From: Bacillota bacterium
GTDB taxonomy: Bacteria; Bacillota; Clostridia; Christensenellales; UMGS416
Length of the DNA: 33,895 nt
Direction of reading: 5' to 3'
NCBI GenBank assembly: GCA_023422005.1
Contig: JAEZSC010000070.1
Coordinates: forward strand, 1 to 33,895
Shown: positions 8,080 through 15,792 of the stretch, piece after piece
Position numbering within the stretch: position 1 is the stretch's first letter
Layout: every line of letters starts with the position of its first letter
Notes under the pieces: model-generated
Databases searched by the model: none
What the model was told of the DNA's origin: nothing
Seen by the model: the letters and a program-made list of their open reading frames with translations, nothing else
Translations under genes and position numbers: made by a program

Positions 8080-9015
8080 TCAGCCGCCGAACTGTCGCAG
8101 AAAGGCCTCCACTTCCCCGCGGCGGCCGATGGAAGGCTGCGCGCCTGCCCGGCTGGCCGACACCGCGCCGGCAGCCGCCGCGAAGCGCAGCGCCTGCTCC
8201 ATGGGCATGCCCTCGCCGATGGCCACCGCCAGCGCCCCGGCAAAGCTATCCCCCGCGGCGGTGGCATCCACCGCGCGGATCGGGAAAGCCGGCACGAAGA
8301 AGGACTGCTCGCCGCTGTAATAGCACCCCTTGGCGCCCAGCGTGATGAGCGCAGCCCGGGCGCCCATGTCGCGCAGCTTGGCCGCGGCGCGCGCAGCCCA
8401 GCCGATGATGTCGCTCTCGTCCACCGGAAGGCCGGTATAATAGGCGGCCTCGGTCTCGTTGGGCTTCACAAGATCCGCCATGGCCCAAATCTGCGGCGGA
8501 ACCGGCTGCATGGGCGCTGGGTCCAGCTGCACGAAGCACCCGGCCTTGCGGGCCTTGTCCATGGCGTGCAGGATGGCGTCCATGCTGGTCTCCAGCTGCG
8601 TCACAAACACATCGCAGTTGTCAAAGGCATCCTGGGCCTCGTCCAGCATGGCCGGCGTGCAGGCCTCATTGGCGCCAGGGGCTATCATGATCTCGTTCTG
8701 TCCCTTATCGTCCACAAAGATCAGCGCCGTACCGGTGGACAGGCTGTCGTGGCGGGCCACATGGTCGATGATCATGCCCTCAGCGCTCAGGCAGTCGAGC
8801 TGCGCGTCGCCCATGAAATCACGGCCGATGCAGCCGATCATCGTGGTGTCGGCGCCCAGCCGCGCCGCCTGCAGCGCCTGGTTGGCGCCCTTGCCGCCGG
8901 TTTGCTGCAGAAAGCTCTCGCCCTTCACCGTCTCGCCCGGCACAGGCAGGCGGGGGCCGAGGATCACAAAATCATAGTTGAGGCTGCCGAATACGGTCAC
9001 GTTGGCTCGTTTCAT
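8080..9015 (-). CDS. rbsK: Ribokinase (PfkB family sugar kinase)
   Basis: 311 residues, normal for ribokinase, which phosphorylates D-ribose to ribose-5-phosphate with ATP. N-terminal GSLNYDFVI and LPVPGETVKG, then the glycine-rich TGGKGANQALQAARLG (PfkB signature 1), the LDPAP strand, VKPNETEA, and the C-terminal signature DATAAGDSFAGAL with the catalytic Asp and anion-hole glycine. No rbs transporter genes are next to it, so ribose may come from nucleoside breakdown. The ATG follows GGGAG by 6 bases. Promoter and inverted repeat upstream are listed separately. Other PfkB sugar kinases (e.g. for deoxyribose) remain possible. Confidence 0.85.
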   Translation of the reverse strand: MKRANVTVFGSLNYDFVILGPRLPVPGETVKGESFLQQTGGKGANQALQAARLGADTTMIGCIGRDFMGDAQLDCLSAEGMIIDHVARHDSLSTGTALIFVDDKGQNEIMIAPGANEACTPAMLDEAQDAFDNCDVFVTQLETSMDAILHAMDKARKAGCFVQLDPAPMQPVPPQIWAMADLVKPNETEAAYYTGLPVDESDIIGWAARAAAKLRDMGARAALITLGAKGCYYSGEQSFFVPAFPIRAVDATAAGDSFAGALAVAIGEGMPMEQALRFAAAAGAVSASRAGAQPSIGRRGEVEAFLRQFGG

Positions 9016-9112
9016 AACGCTCTCCCATCCATCCCATCAATATGGATAAATACGGTATTCATTACTCCAACATATAAGCCTCAAAAGGCTGTTGGTGTTT
9101 ATACAAGCTTTT

Positions 9113-9159
9113 GCAGCGACGATTATGCATTCTAGTATCCGATTTGTAATCGTCGCTGC
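9113..9159. repeat. 13-bp inverted repeat at the rbsK transcription start
   Basis: GCAGCGACGATTA (9113-9125) and TAATCGTCGCTGC (9147-9159) are perfectly complementary with a 21-nt spacer. The predicted rbsK transcript would begin at about 9156, inside the right arm. It could be a 5'-terminal mRNA hairpin or a repressor operator. Confidence 0.6.
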
Positions 9160-9162
9160 TAT

Positions 9163-9191
9163 ATTATACCTTTGTGTATGGCAAACCACAA
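9163..9191 (-). promoter_or_regulatory. Sigma-A type promoter for rbsK
   Basis: On the minus strand: -35 TTGTGG (9186-9191), 17-bp spacer, -10 TATAAT (9163-9168). Predicted start near 9156, leaving a leader of about 140 nt before the rbsK ATG. The -10 is a perfect consensus; the -35 matches at three positions. Confidence 0.6.
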
Positions 9192-9220
9192 CCCGAAGCG
9201 CCTGCGGAGCATGGGCGACC

Positions 9221-9247
9221 TGCGCGCCGCCGCCGTTTGTGCCACGC
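9221..9247 (+). repeat. Left direct repeat flanking the AT-rich island
   Basis: An 18-bp block, TGCGCGCCGCCGCCGTTT, plus nine further bases with two mismatches, is repeated at 12379-12405 in the same orientation. The two copies bracket the AT-rich genes at 9433-12298. Confidence 0.65.
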
Positions 9248-9432
9248 CCACTTTGCAGGTGATGATTCGTCAGCACAGTTTATTCAACTCGATTTACTGG
9301 TATCAATAAAGCAAAAATAAAAAATCTATGGTTTATCAAATGATACAGTGGGTATTTACAGATATAATGACTGTAGTCAGTGAAATATAGCATGGTCTAG
9401 GCTATGAAATTATTAAAATGGGGGTAGATATG

Positions 9433-11295
9433 ATGAAAGGGATTGCCAGACTGTTATTAGTGGTTATCGTCAGTTCCGTGGTTCTTGCGGGATGCGGGCA
9501 GGAGAAAACAACCAGTTCTAGTAAAATACTGGCAGGATGGGTATATGCAAGCGATCCGGTTTCCTCGGCGGAATTAAGTATATACAATATAAAGGGTGAG
9601 CGCATTCTCGAGGATGACAGCATTGTTGCTGACAAGCAAGGCGCGATTGTCCTTGCAACTGAAAAGCTGCCCACCGATTTTCGGGTTGTTGCTCAAAGAG
9701 GAAAGCTGAACGAAGGGTATTTTGACGCCGTTCTGAGCGCAGAGGTGCGGGGTTTTGACGCCGAAACGGATAAAATCTACATCAACCCCGTAACGACGAT
9801 CGTTAGCGCTTATATCGACAAGAACCCGGAAGTGACCCTTGATGAAGCTGTTCGGTCGGTTAAGGCCTTCCTTGAATTGCCCGAATGGATTGACCTTGCC
9901 AGTGGCACACAGCTTTCCAGCGAGCATTTCAGCAATGCACAGTTTTTAAGCGAAGCGAATATGAACGGTGGCATAAATGCTTTTATTGATACATTGCTGA
10001 CCGAAATGAAAGCCGGAAAAACCCATCCGTTCAAAGAAGAAACGCTGAAAAGCGTTGGATCAACGATTGCCAAAGAGCTTGCCAAAGGCGCTTTATCCTA
10101 TGCTGGTGGGCAATTGATGGGATGGGGTCTTAGCAAAGCGGGAATAGACTTTGGAGATGAAGACCATACTGCCGAAGAATTGAAAAAAATTAATGAGGGC
10201 ATTACAGAAATGAAATCTCAGCTGAACAAAATGACTATCCAAATGAATGCGATCAGCGCACAGCTGAAAAACATTCAAAATCAGCTGAAGGATATGCTCA
10301 AGCAGATCACACATCAGCAAGCACTATCCGAATATGCCGGTCGAGTAGCGCAAATGAGCAATCTGATTTCAAGTGTGGACACGATTCAGCGGGATCTGAA
10401 TCATTTTGTGGCAAATCCACCGGCAAATCCTGAGAAAACGCGGCAGAGCCTGATAAATCGAATTGAGAACAGCATCGTTGACAACGCGGATACTATCCAC
10501 AATTATCTTGTCGGTGTGGCGGGTGAAAAATCTCTTATTACTCTCTGGCGCGAGATTGTCTATGAAGACCGGTTTCTCGATTCCTATGATTATGGCCGTA
10601 TTAAGGCACAATTTGATTTTTTCAAGCAGTACCAGGAAGCCATTCTCCTTTTAAGGGTTGAATATTATCATTCATTGGAAGAGAAGCCGGGCGATAACGC
10701 ACAAATCATTATGGATTGCATTGATCATTTTAATTCACAGATTGAACAACAGGAGAAGCTGCTTGCTCTCCCGATTGAGAAATATACAGTAGTTGACACC
10801 AAAGAGTGTATACTGTTTTATTCGGAAAATATTGAATTTGGCAAGGCGGACAGTTCGTTTTCTGCAACCAACAAAACAAGAAAAGAGGTTTTCGACTATA
10901 TGGAAGAGCTTCCCAAAGCTAATTATGCGGGTTACAGCGATTGGAAGGCATTGGATGACGATTTCTTTGGTGCGCTGTATGTAGAGTTTAAGCCGGAAAA
11001 ATTGAAAAAGAATTGGCCGGAGTATCTCATATCGAACGGCTGGCCGGGTAAAAGCGTCCCAATTACCATTGTACCGTTCAAGGATTTCAAAGATACTGAA
11101 AATGTAAGTAAAAGTTATCCGCAGGCATCTTTCTTGAATTTCGGCTCACAATCTAAACGCTTTACCGCATATCCCGAAGAAGGCTATAATTTAAAAAGTG
11201 ATGAGGCACACTATATCTTAATGGCTGCCCGTTGGATTTCGGAAGATCCTTCGACCGCGGCAAAGTTGTTCGGATACGAGCACTTGAAAAAATAA
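9433..11295 (+). CDS. Coiled-coil lipoprotein, toxin-like layout (hypothetical)
   Basis: 620 residues. The ATG at 9433 is preferred because GGGGGT (9420-9425) lies 7 bases upstream; ATGs at 9418 and 9430 are also in frame. The signal ends in lipobox L-A-G-C (Cys21). A small beta domain follows (about 34-115, opening GWVYASDPVSSAELSIYN, like regulatory/Big-like domains), then NPVTTIVSAYIDKNPEVTL, a helical stretch, a hydrophobic Gly-rich segment at about 217-237 (GALSYAGGQLMGWGLSKAG), and a coiled coil at about 245-290 (ELKKINEGITEMKSQLNKM). The remaining 300 residues are helical then mixed. A hydrophobic hairpin next to long amphipathic helices recalls alpha-helical pore-forming proteins, but I recognise no family. 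Codon use is AT-richer than flanking genes. A perfect TATAAT at 9363-9368 may be its -10, without a clear -35. Confidence 0.7.
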   Translation: MKGIARLLLVVIVSSVVLAGCGQEKTTSSSKILAGWVYASDPVSSAELSIYNIKGERILEDDSIVADKQGAIVLATEKLPTDFRVVAQRGKLNEGYFDAVLSAEVRGFDAETDKIYINPVTTIVSAYIDKNPEVTLDEAVRSVKAFLELPEWIDLASGTQLSSEHFSNAQFLSEANMNGGINAFIDTLLTEMKAGKTHPFKEETLKSVGSTIAKELAKGALSYAGGQLMGWGLSKAGIDFGDEDHTAEELKKINEGITEMKSQLNKMTIQMNAISAQLKNIQNQLKDMLKQITHQQALSEYAGRVAQMSNLISSVDTIQRDLNHFVANPPANPEKTRQSLINRIENSIVDNADTIHNYLVGVAGEKSLITLWREIVYEDRFLDSYDYGRIKAQFDFFKQYQEAILLLRVEYYHSLEEKPGDNAQIIMDCIDHFNSQIEQQEKLLALPIEKYTVVDTKECILFYSENIEFGKADSSFSATNKTRKEVFDYMEELPKANYAGYSDWKALDDDFFGALYVEFKPEKLKKNWPEYLISNGWPGKSVPITIVPFKDFKDTENVSKSYPQASFLNFGSQSKRFTAYPEEGYNLKSDEAHYILMAARWISEDPSTAAKLFGYEHLKK

Positions 11296-11364
11296 TTTAC
11301 ATACTCGCGCAGCGGACAAACGTCTTCGTCCGATGCAAATAAAGACAGGATTTTATGGTATAAG

Positions 11365-11408
11365 AAAGCTGCTCTGCTTTACACAAATGGTGAAGCGGAG
11401 CGGCTTTT
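11365..11408 (+). terminator. Intrinsic terminator of the coiled-coil lipoprotein gene
   Basis: A 15-bp stem (AAAGCTGCTCTGCTT / AAGCGGAGCGGCTTT, two G-U pairs) with a 13-nt loop and TTTT at the end, 70 bases behind the stop codon. Confidence 0.75.
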
Positions 11409-11526
11409 ATTGAAGAGATATTAAGTGAGTAATGCTGCGATAGGACGTTAAAAGTAGCGAAGCGACAGCATCATGAATTGAGCTCTGAATGGCGATTAAG
11501 TCATCAAGATCCAAATAGATAAGTGT

Positions 11527-11584
11527 GTCTGGCACCCAATACGGCATTTCTCGCTTTGTGTCGTGTTAAAAAATGTTGCCAGAC
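11527..11584. repeat. Inverted repeat upstream of the XRE regulator
   Basis: GTCTGGCA (11527-11534) and TGCCAGAC (11577-11584) are perfectly complementary, 42 bases apart, and end 30 bases before the regulator start. The right arm abuts a possible -10, TATTAT (11587-11592). It could be an operator for autoregulation or part of a mobile-element remnant. The rest of the 11296-11614 gap holds only the terminator at 11365. Confidence 0.4.
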
Positions 11585-11614
11585 TCTATTATGGCATAGA
11601 AAGGAGGTCACCCA

Positions 11615-12298
11615 ATGGATCAAGTCAAGATAGGATCTTTCCTAAAAGAACTCCGAAAAGAAAAGAACCTAACACAGGACAATCTGGCTGAACAGCTCAA
11701 CGTCTCTAACAGAACAATATCTCGATGGGAGACTGGAAGCAATATGCCAGATATCGGTATGCTAATTGAAATAGCTGATTTTTTTGAGGTAAGCATACCT
11801 GAAATCATCGATGGAGAAAGGAAAAGCGAGAGTATGAATCAAGAAACAAGAGACACAGCTATTAAAATGGCAGAATATAGTCAAAATGAGGTAAAGGCCG
11901 GAAAGCAAAAAGTGTTTGGTTATCTGATGTCAGTATTCGGTATTTTCATCATTGTTTCGGCTTTAGCGATATTTCCCAATGATAGCAGCTGGGGAAGCAT
12001 TTACTCAATTTTAGGTAGTATTATATTGGTAATTGGGGTTTATTTCATAACGAAATCTGTATTGATTAAGAGAAGCTTACGTTTATTGAGTGTTGTCGGA
12101 TGTCTCGTCCTATTGTTTGTATTTTTCACTATTTTAGATTATCTTGCAGTCACACAATTTAATCAGGTGCCCAGATTTAGCTATGAGAAATCATACAGTT
12201 CGGAAAAACCGGATGAAATTGTTCATAGGACCTTATTCTATACAGTCGTTCAAAAAAATCCTGGAACGGAGTATGAACAAGTCAAAATCGTAAAATAG
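11615..12298 (+). CDS. XRE-family regulator with three membrane segments
   Basis: 227 residues; ATG preceded by AAGGAGG at 9 bases. Residues about 5-60 are a classic HTH-XRE domain (IGSFLKELRKEKNLTQDNLA then NVSNRTISRWETGSNMPDI). After a linker come three hydrophobic segments (about 105-124 FGYLMSVFGIFIIVSALAIF, 130-150, 155-180), then a polar tail of about 45 residues (FSYEKSYSSEKPDEIVHRT). The DNA-binding domain should be cytoplasmic and the C-terminal tail probably outside. XRE-membrane fusions are common in Firmicutes and often sense the envelope or a neighbouring membrane protein. It follows the coiled-coil lipoprotein gene behind a terminator, so it has its own transcript. AT-rich like its neighbour. 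Confidence 0.8.
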   Translation: MDQVKIGSFLKELRKEKNLTQDNLAEQLNVSNRTISRWETGSNMPDIGMLIEIADFFEVSIPEIIDGERKSESMNQETRDTAIKMAEYSQNEVKAGKQKVFGYLMSVFGIFIIVSALAIFPNDSSWGSIYSILGSIILVIGVYFITKSVLIKRSLRLLSVVGCLVLLFVFFTILDYLAVTQFNQVPRFSYEKSYSSEKPDEIVHRTLFYTVVQKNPGTEYEQVKIVK

Positions 12299-12378
12299 GT
12301 TCAGGAGAGAACGATAACCAGTTTCCAAGACAGACCAAGGCTCCTTACTACTGGCATGGCGTCAGCGGCGTGCAGCCT

Positions 12379-12405
12379 TGCGCGCCGCCGCCGTTTATGC
12401 TACGC
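12379..12405 (+). repeat. Right direct repeat flanking the AT-rich island
   Basis: Second copy of the repeat at 9221-9247: 18 identical bases followed by nine with two transitions. It lies directly before the GC-rich HAD gene. This marks the right edge of the AT-rich segment. Confidence 0.65.
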
Positions 12406-12438
12406 TTTATCCATCGCCCAATACGAACGGAGGTTCGC

Positions 12439-13278
12439 ATGCTCTACGTATCCGATCTGGACGGCACGTTGCTCAACACCCAGGGCGTCATAAGCCCGCA
12501 TACCCGCGACACGCTGGCAGACCTTCTGTGCCGGGGGCTGCGCTTCACCGTGGCCAGCGCCCGCAGCGTGGTCAGCATCGCTCAACTGCTGGCCGATGTG
12601 CAGCTGGAGCTGCCGGTCGTGGAGCTGAACGGCGCTTTCATCAGCGAGCCTTCCGGTCGGCATATGCACACCCAGGCAATTGGCTCCGCCCTAAAGCACG
12701 GTATCTATCTGCACATACAGGGCGCGGGTTACCTGCCCTTCATCTCGACCTATGACGGACGCCGCGACAACATCTATCACGCCGGCATACAGAACCCCGG
12801 CCAGCGCTGGTATTATGAGGACCGTGTGCGCATGGGCGACCCGCGGCTGCGCCCGCCCCGGCCGCTGCTGGATGTGTTGGAGGAGGAAGTCATCTGCTTC
12901 ACGCTGATCGACCAGGAGGAAGGCCTGCGGGCGCTGCAGCGGGAGTTGGAGTCGCTGTACGGCCCGTGCCTGCGCATCCATCTGGCCCGGCACCTTTATT
13001 GCCCGGGCTACAGCTGGCTTACGATATACGACGCCCGGGCCACCAAGGCCCACGGGCTCAAAAAGCTGCTGGAAATGCTGGGCGAGGACGCCCGGGATAT
13101 GACCGTGTTCGGCGACGACGTCAATGACATCGACATGTTCCAGATGGCTGGCCGCGCCGTGGCCGTGGGCAATGCGATCCCGGAGGTCAAAGCCTGCGCC
13201 CACGAGATCATTGGGATTAACGATGAGGATTGCGTGGCGGCATATTTGCGCACTACATACCAGGCATCCGGAGCTTAG
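12439..13278 (+). CDS. Cof-type HAD phosphatase
   Basis: 279 residues from the ATG at 12439, which has ACGGAGG 5 bases upstream; the frame stays open further upstream but without a site and into the direct repeat. Motif I is VSDLDGTLLNT (nucleophile Asp6, acid Asp8). Motif II is the TVASARS strand. The GYSWLTIYDARATKAHGLKKLL segment provides the Lys, and FGDDVNDIDMFQMAG is motif IV with Mg-binding acids. The large cap inserted between motifs II and III places it in the Cof/YidA (IIB) group, which dephosphorylates sugar phosphates, FMN or pyridoxal phosphate. Substrate not predictable. Confidence 0.85.
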   Translation: MLYVSDLDGTLLNTQGVISPHTRDTLADLLCRGLRFTVASARSVVSIAQLLADVQLELPVVELNGAFISEPSGRHMHTQAIGSALKHGIYLHIQGAGYLPFISTYDGRRDNIYHAGIQNPGQRWYYEDRVRMGDPRLRPPRPLLDVLEEEVICFTLIDQEEGLRALQRELESLYGPCLRIHLARHLYCPGYSWLTIYDARATKAHGLKKLLEMLGEDARDMTVFGDDVNDIDMFQMAGRAVAVGNAIPEVKACAHEIIGINDEDCVAAYLRTTYQASGA

Positions 13279-13309
13279 CGTCATTTATGTTCACAAGGCC
13301 ATACAAGCC

Positions 13310-13996
13310 TCAACCAAGAAGTCGGGGGATTTCCTCAAGCTGCGCGCACACATGGTCGGCTTGACAGGGCATATCGCCATGCACGAGGATGGCCTCCATG
13401 CCCGCGGCCCCGGCCCCGGCGATGTCCGCCACCGGGTTGTCGCCGATCATGACACACCGCTCAGGGCTGCCGGCCAGATTCCGTGCGTGGTCAAATATCT
13501 CCTGCCGGGGTTTGTCCCAACCAACCAGAGCGGAAACGACCAGGCCATCAAAGAACTCCGTGATGCCCAAGGCATCCACTATGGCGGGCAACTCCGGATA
13601 GTTGTTGGAAAGCAAAAAATTCCTCCACCCCATTTCGCGGCACAGCCTCAGCGTATCCACCGCGTCGGTGTAGAGCGTATAGTTATCGGGATTCAGTATC
13701 AGGCAGCGAACTCTGGCGCTGGCGCGTTGGGCTGCCGGTTCCTCAACTCCCAACGCCGTATAGATGTCGCAAAACCGGCGAGACATGCGCTCCCACCATG
13801 CCTGCCCGGTGCAGGCGGTGTAGTCCTGCTCCGGCGTGTGCCAGGTGAAGCCCGTACGCATGGGCCCACGAATCTGTTCCAACGTCACCGCCGTATCCAG
13901 GCAGCACTCGCGCAACGCGCGGTGCACCGCGCTGCTCCACAGCACCTGCGAGTGGACCAGCGTGCCGTCGAAGTCCCAGAACAAAGCTTTTTTCAT
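13310..13996 (-). CDS. HAD-family hydrolase (phosphatase-like)
   Basis: 228 residues from the ATG at 13996 with GGGAGGGG 5-9 bases upstream; the frame's earlier start at 14023 lacks a site. Motif I FWDFDGTLVHS (Asp8 nucleophile, Asp10), motif II FLLSNNYPEL, the motif III Lys in GWDKPRQEIFDHA, and motif IV CVMIGDNPVADIAGA. An alpha-helical cap lies between motifs I and II (subfamily IA, like phosphoglycolate phosphatase or YjjG). It is convergent with the Cof-type gene, leaving 31 bases between stops. Physiological substrate unknown. Confidence 0.8.
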   Translation of the reverse strand: MKKALFWDFDGTLVHSQVLWSSAVHRALRECCLDTAVTLEQIRGPMRTGFTWHTPEQDYTACTGQAWWERMSRRFCDIYTALGVEEPAAQRASARVRCLILNPDNYTLYTDAVDTLRLCREMGWRNFLLSNNYPELPAIVDALGITEFFDGLVVSALVGWDKPRQEIFDHARNLAGSPERCVMIGDNPVADIAGAGAAGMEAILVHGDMPCQADHVCAQLEEIPRLLG

Positions 13997-14047
13997 GGGC
14001 TCCCCTCCCAAATCAGTCCCCATAAAGCAACGTCTGACGTCTTAATT

Positions 14048-14141
14048 GGGAGATTCTTCAGGCGCTTCACGCCCTCTGAATGACAGAACGGGTGTTGACG
14101 CATACAACGTATTGTCATTCCGAACGCAGTGAGGAATCTCC
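14048..14141. repeat. MITE-like imperfect inverted repeat
   Basis: Left arm about 14048-14085 (GGGAGATTCTTCA ... CTGAATGACAG) and right arm about 14114-14141 (GTCATTCCGAAC ... GAGGAATCTCC) are imperfect inverted copies separated by about 28 bases. It fills the gap between the HAD gene and yitT. The look is that of a small non-coding dispersed repeat; only one copy is in this window. Confidence 0.5.
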
Positions 14142-14191
14142 TAGATAAGCAACTGTCGTTCCCTTACGTGCTATGCGTTGTATCCGTAATT

Positions 14192-15058
14192 CTACTTCAC
14201 ATGCGGCATGAAGCCTTCGCCCAGCACTTCCTTCACGTCGGACACAACAACGAAGGCCTCTGCGTCCTCCTCGGCGATCAGCTTCTTCATGGCCATGATC
14301 TGCGCGGGGGCCACGATGCAGAACAACACATCCTTGGGTTCCCCGCTGAAAGCCCCCCGGCCGTTGAGCACTGTGACGCCGCGATCCAGACTCAGCAGAA
14401 TGCGCTTGGTGATGATCTCGGCATTCCTGGAGATCACGAAGAACAGCTTGGCGCTGCGGGCGCCGATCAATATGAAATCCACAATCTTGGCGCCGATGAA
14501 CACTGCCGCCAGCGCGTACAGCGCCGCCTTGGGCTCAAAGACGAATGCCGCTCCGATGACGACCAGCGCATCCACGGCGAACATCGCCCAGGCCACGTTC
14601 AGCGACGGCCAATAGTGGTTGATAATGACGCCGGCAAGATCGGTGCCGCCGGTGGTGGCGTTGCCGCGAATGGTCAGGCCCACGCCGGCGCCCATCAGTA
14701 TGCTGCCATACACCGTGGCCAGCAGGATGTCGTCCTTGAACAGCGCGTACACCCATTGGGGCAGACGCAGATAATCGATCAGAAGGCTCAACAAAAGCGT
14801 GGCCGCCAGCGTGCGCACCATGAACACATGGCCGCGTATCCGCCAGCCGGCCAGGAACAGCGGGATGTTGAGCAATATGATGACCAAGCCCACCGATAAT
14901 TGCGGTATGAGCGCGTGCACCAGCGTGGCCAGGCCCGAGAGCCCGCCGGGGGCGATGTCATTGGGGATGAAAAACAAGTTGAAGGCCAGCGCTGTAAGCA
15001 CGCTGCCCACTATGATCAAAAGCCATTCGTACAAACGCGTCTTTACGGATTCGCGCAT
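14192..15058 (-). CDS. YitT family membrane protein
   Basis: 288 residues, the usual YitT length. Five or six N-terminal hydrophobic segments (from VGSVLTALAFNLFFIPNDIAPGG onward), with the family-typical NDIAPGGLSGLA and GNATTGGTDLAGVIIN loops. A C-terminal cytosolic DUF2179 domain of about 80 residues follows (GVTVLNGRGAFSG ... VLFCIVAPAQIMAMKKLI ... DVKEVLGEGF). The function of YitT proteins is not established; they are widespread in Firmicutes. The ATG follows AAGGAGAAGG by 1-2 bases past the usual spacing. It lies 77 bases behind ndoA, on the same strand. Confidence 0.88.
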   Translation of the reverse strand: MRESVKTRLYEWLLIIVGSVLTALAFNLFFIPNDIAPGGLSGLATLVHALIPQLSVGLVIILLNIPLFLAGWRIRGHVFMVRTLAATLLLSLLIDYLRLPQWVYALFKDDILLATVYGSILMGAGVGLTIRGNATTGGTDLAGVIINHYWPSLNVAWAMFAVDALVVIGAAFVFEPKAALYALAAVFIGAKIVDFILIGARSAKLFFVISRNAEIITKRILLSLDRGVTVLNGRGAFSGEPKDVLFCIVAPAQIMAMKKLIAEEDAEAFVVVSDVKEVLGEGFMPHVK

Positions 15059-15135
15059 ACCTTCTCCTTAGTACATAGTCCGCCTGCAGGCAGGCAAATC
15101 ATATCGATCTGCTTCCTCTAATTGTAAGCCAAAAA

Positions 15136-15483
15136 TTAAAGTTCCGTAACCCCCATGCTGATCTGCAGCGCCTCGTCCACCTCGCTCATGATTTCGCCGG
15201 GCAGCACACCCACGCGCTCGCGCAGGCGGCGCTTGTCGATCGTGCGCACCTGCTCAGCCAGCACAACAGAGTCACGGGTCAAGCCGTATTCATCGGCGGT
15301 GAGCTCTATGTGCGTGGGGAGCTTGGCTTTGTCGATCTTGGAAGTGATGGCAGCCACAATCACCGTGGGGCTGTAACGGTTGCCGATGTCGTTCTGTATG
15401 ATCAATACCGGCCTTAAGCCTCCTTGTTCCGATCCCACGACCGGACTTAGATCGGCATAGTAAATCTCGCCGCGTTTTACCAT
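15136..15483 (-). CDS. ndoA: MazF/PemK-type mRNA interferase toxin
   Basis: 115 residues, close to B. subtilis EndoA. The toxin cuts single-stranded mRNA at short sequence sites. N-terminal VKRGEIYYADLSPVVGSEQGG contains the conserved R-G-[E/D]-[I/V] and G-S-E-Q-G-G loop; RPVLIIQND, then SKIDKAKLPTHIEL and DSVVLAEQVRTIDKRRL carry the catalytic Arg and Thr/Ser region. Its ATG follows the antitoxin TGA with no gap (TGAATG), so the pair is translationally coupled. In Bacillus the order is acpS-(ydcC)-alr-ndoAI-ndoA; here alr is absent and nnr takes the place between. Confidence 0.93.
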   Translation of the reverse strand: MVKRGEIYYADLSPVVGSEQGGLRPVLIIQNDIGNRYSPTVIVAAITSKIDKAKLPTHIELTADEYGLTRDSVVLAEQVRTIDKRRLRERVGVLPGEIMSEVDEALQISMGVTEL

Positions 15484-15765
15484 TCATTCCTCACACTCCG
15501 CCAACAGTGTCTCATAGAGCTCCAGGGATTTCTCGTCCGGCAGAAGGCCGAGCTCCGCCCATTCGTTGTTGATGCGCGCCATTTCCTCGTAGCCGCGGCG
15601 CATCCTCTCCCTGATTTCCATTCTATGCCGTTCGCGTATGTAAAGTTGCATGGCCTCCCGGATTATCTGGCTCCGGGAGATGTGTTCGGCGTTCATGAGC
15701 TCGTCCATCTGCCGAAGCAGGCCGTGGGGCAGGCTCACCAGCACCTTTTTGTTGACGTCGGGCAT
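15484..15765 (-). CDS. ndoAI: Antitoxin of the MazF pair (ribbon-helix-helix)
   Basis: 93 residues, matching EndoAI. The N-terminus KKVLVSLPHGLLRQMDELM followed by SRSQIIREAMQLYI is a ribbon-helix-helix DNA-binding fold that would dimerise and autoregulate. The acidic helical C-terminus (EMARINNEWAELGLLPDEKS) is the part that binds and blocks the toxin. The ATG has AGGGGTGAG 6 bases upstream. It lies 27 bases behind nnr and abuts ndoA. Confidence 0.9.
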   Translation of the reverse strand: MPDVNKKVLVSLPHGLLRQMDELMNAEHISRSQIIREAMQLYIRERHRMEIRERMRRGYEEMARINNEWAELGLLPDEKSLELYETLLAECEE

Positions 15766-15792
15766 GTGTTCTCACCCCTGTCAGTCCGTCCT

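Noticed and set aside
12370..12438. N-terminal extension of the Cof-type HAD protein
   Set aside because: The extension lies over the direct repeat, has no ribosome binding site, and the catalytic motif normally sits at the very N-terminus, as it does with the ATG at 12439.
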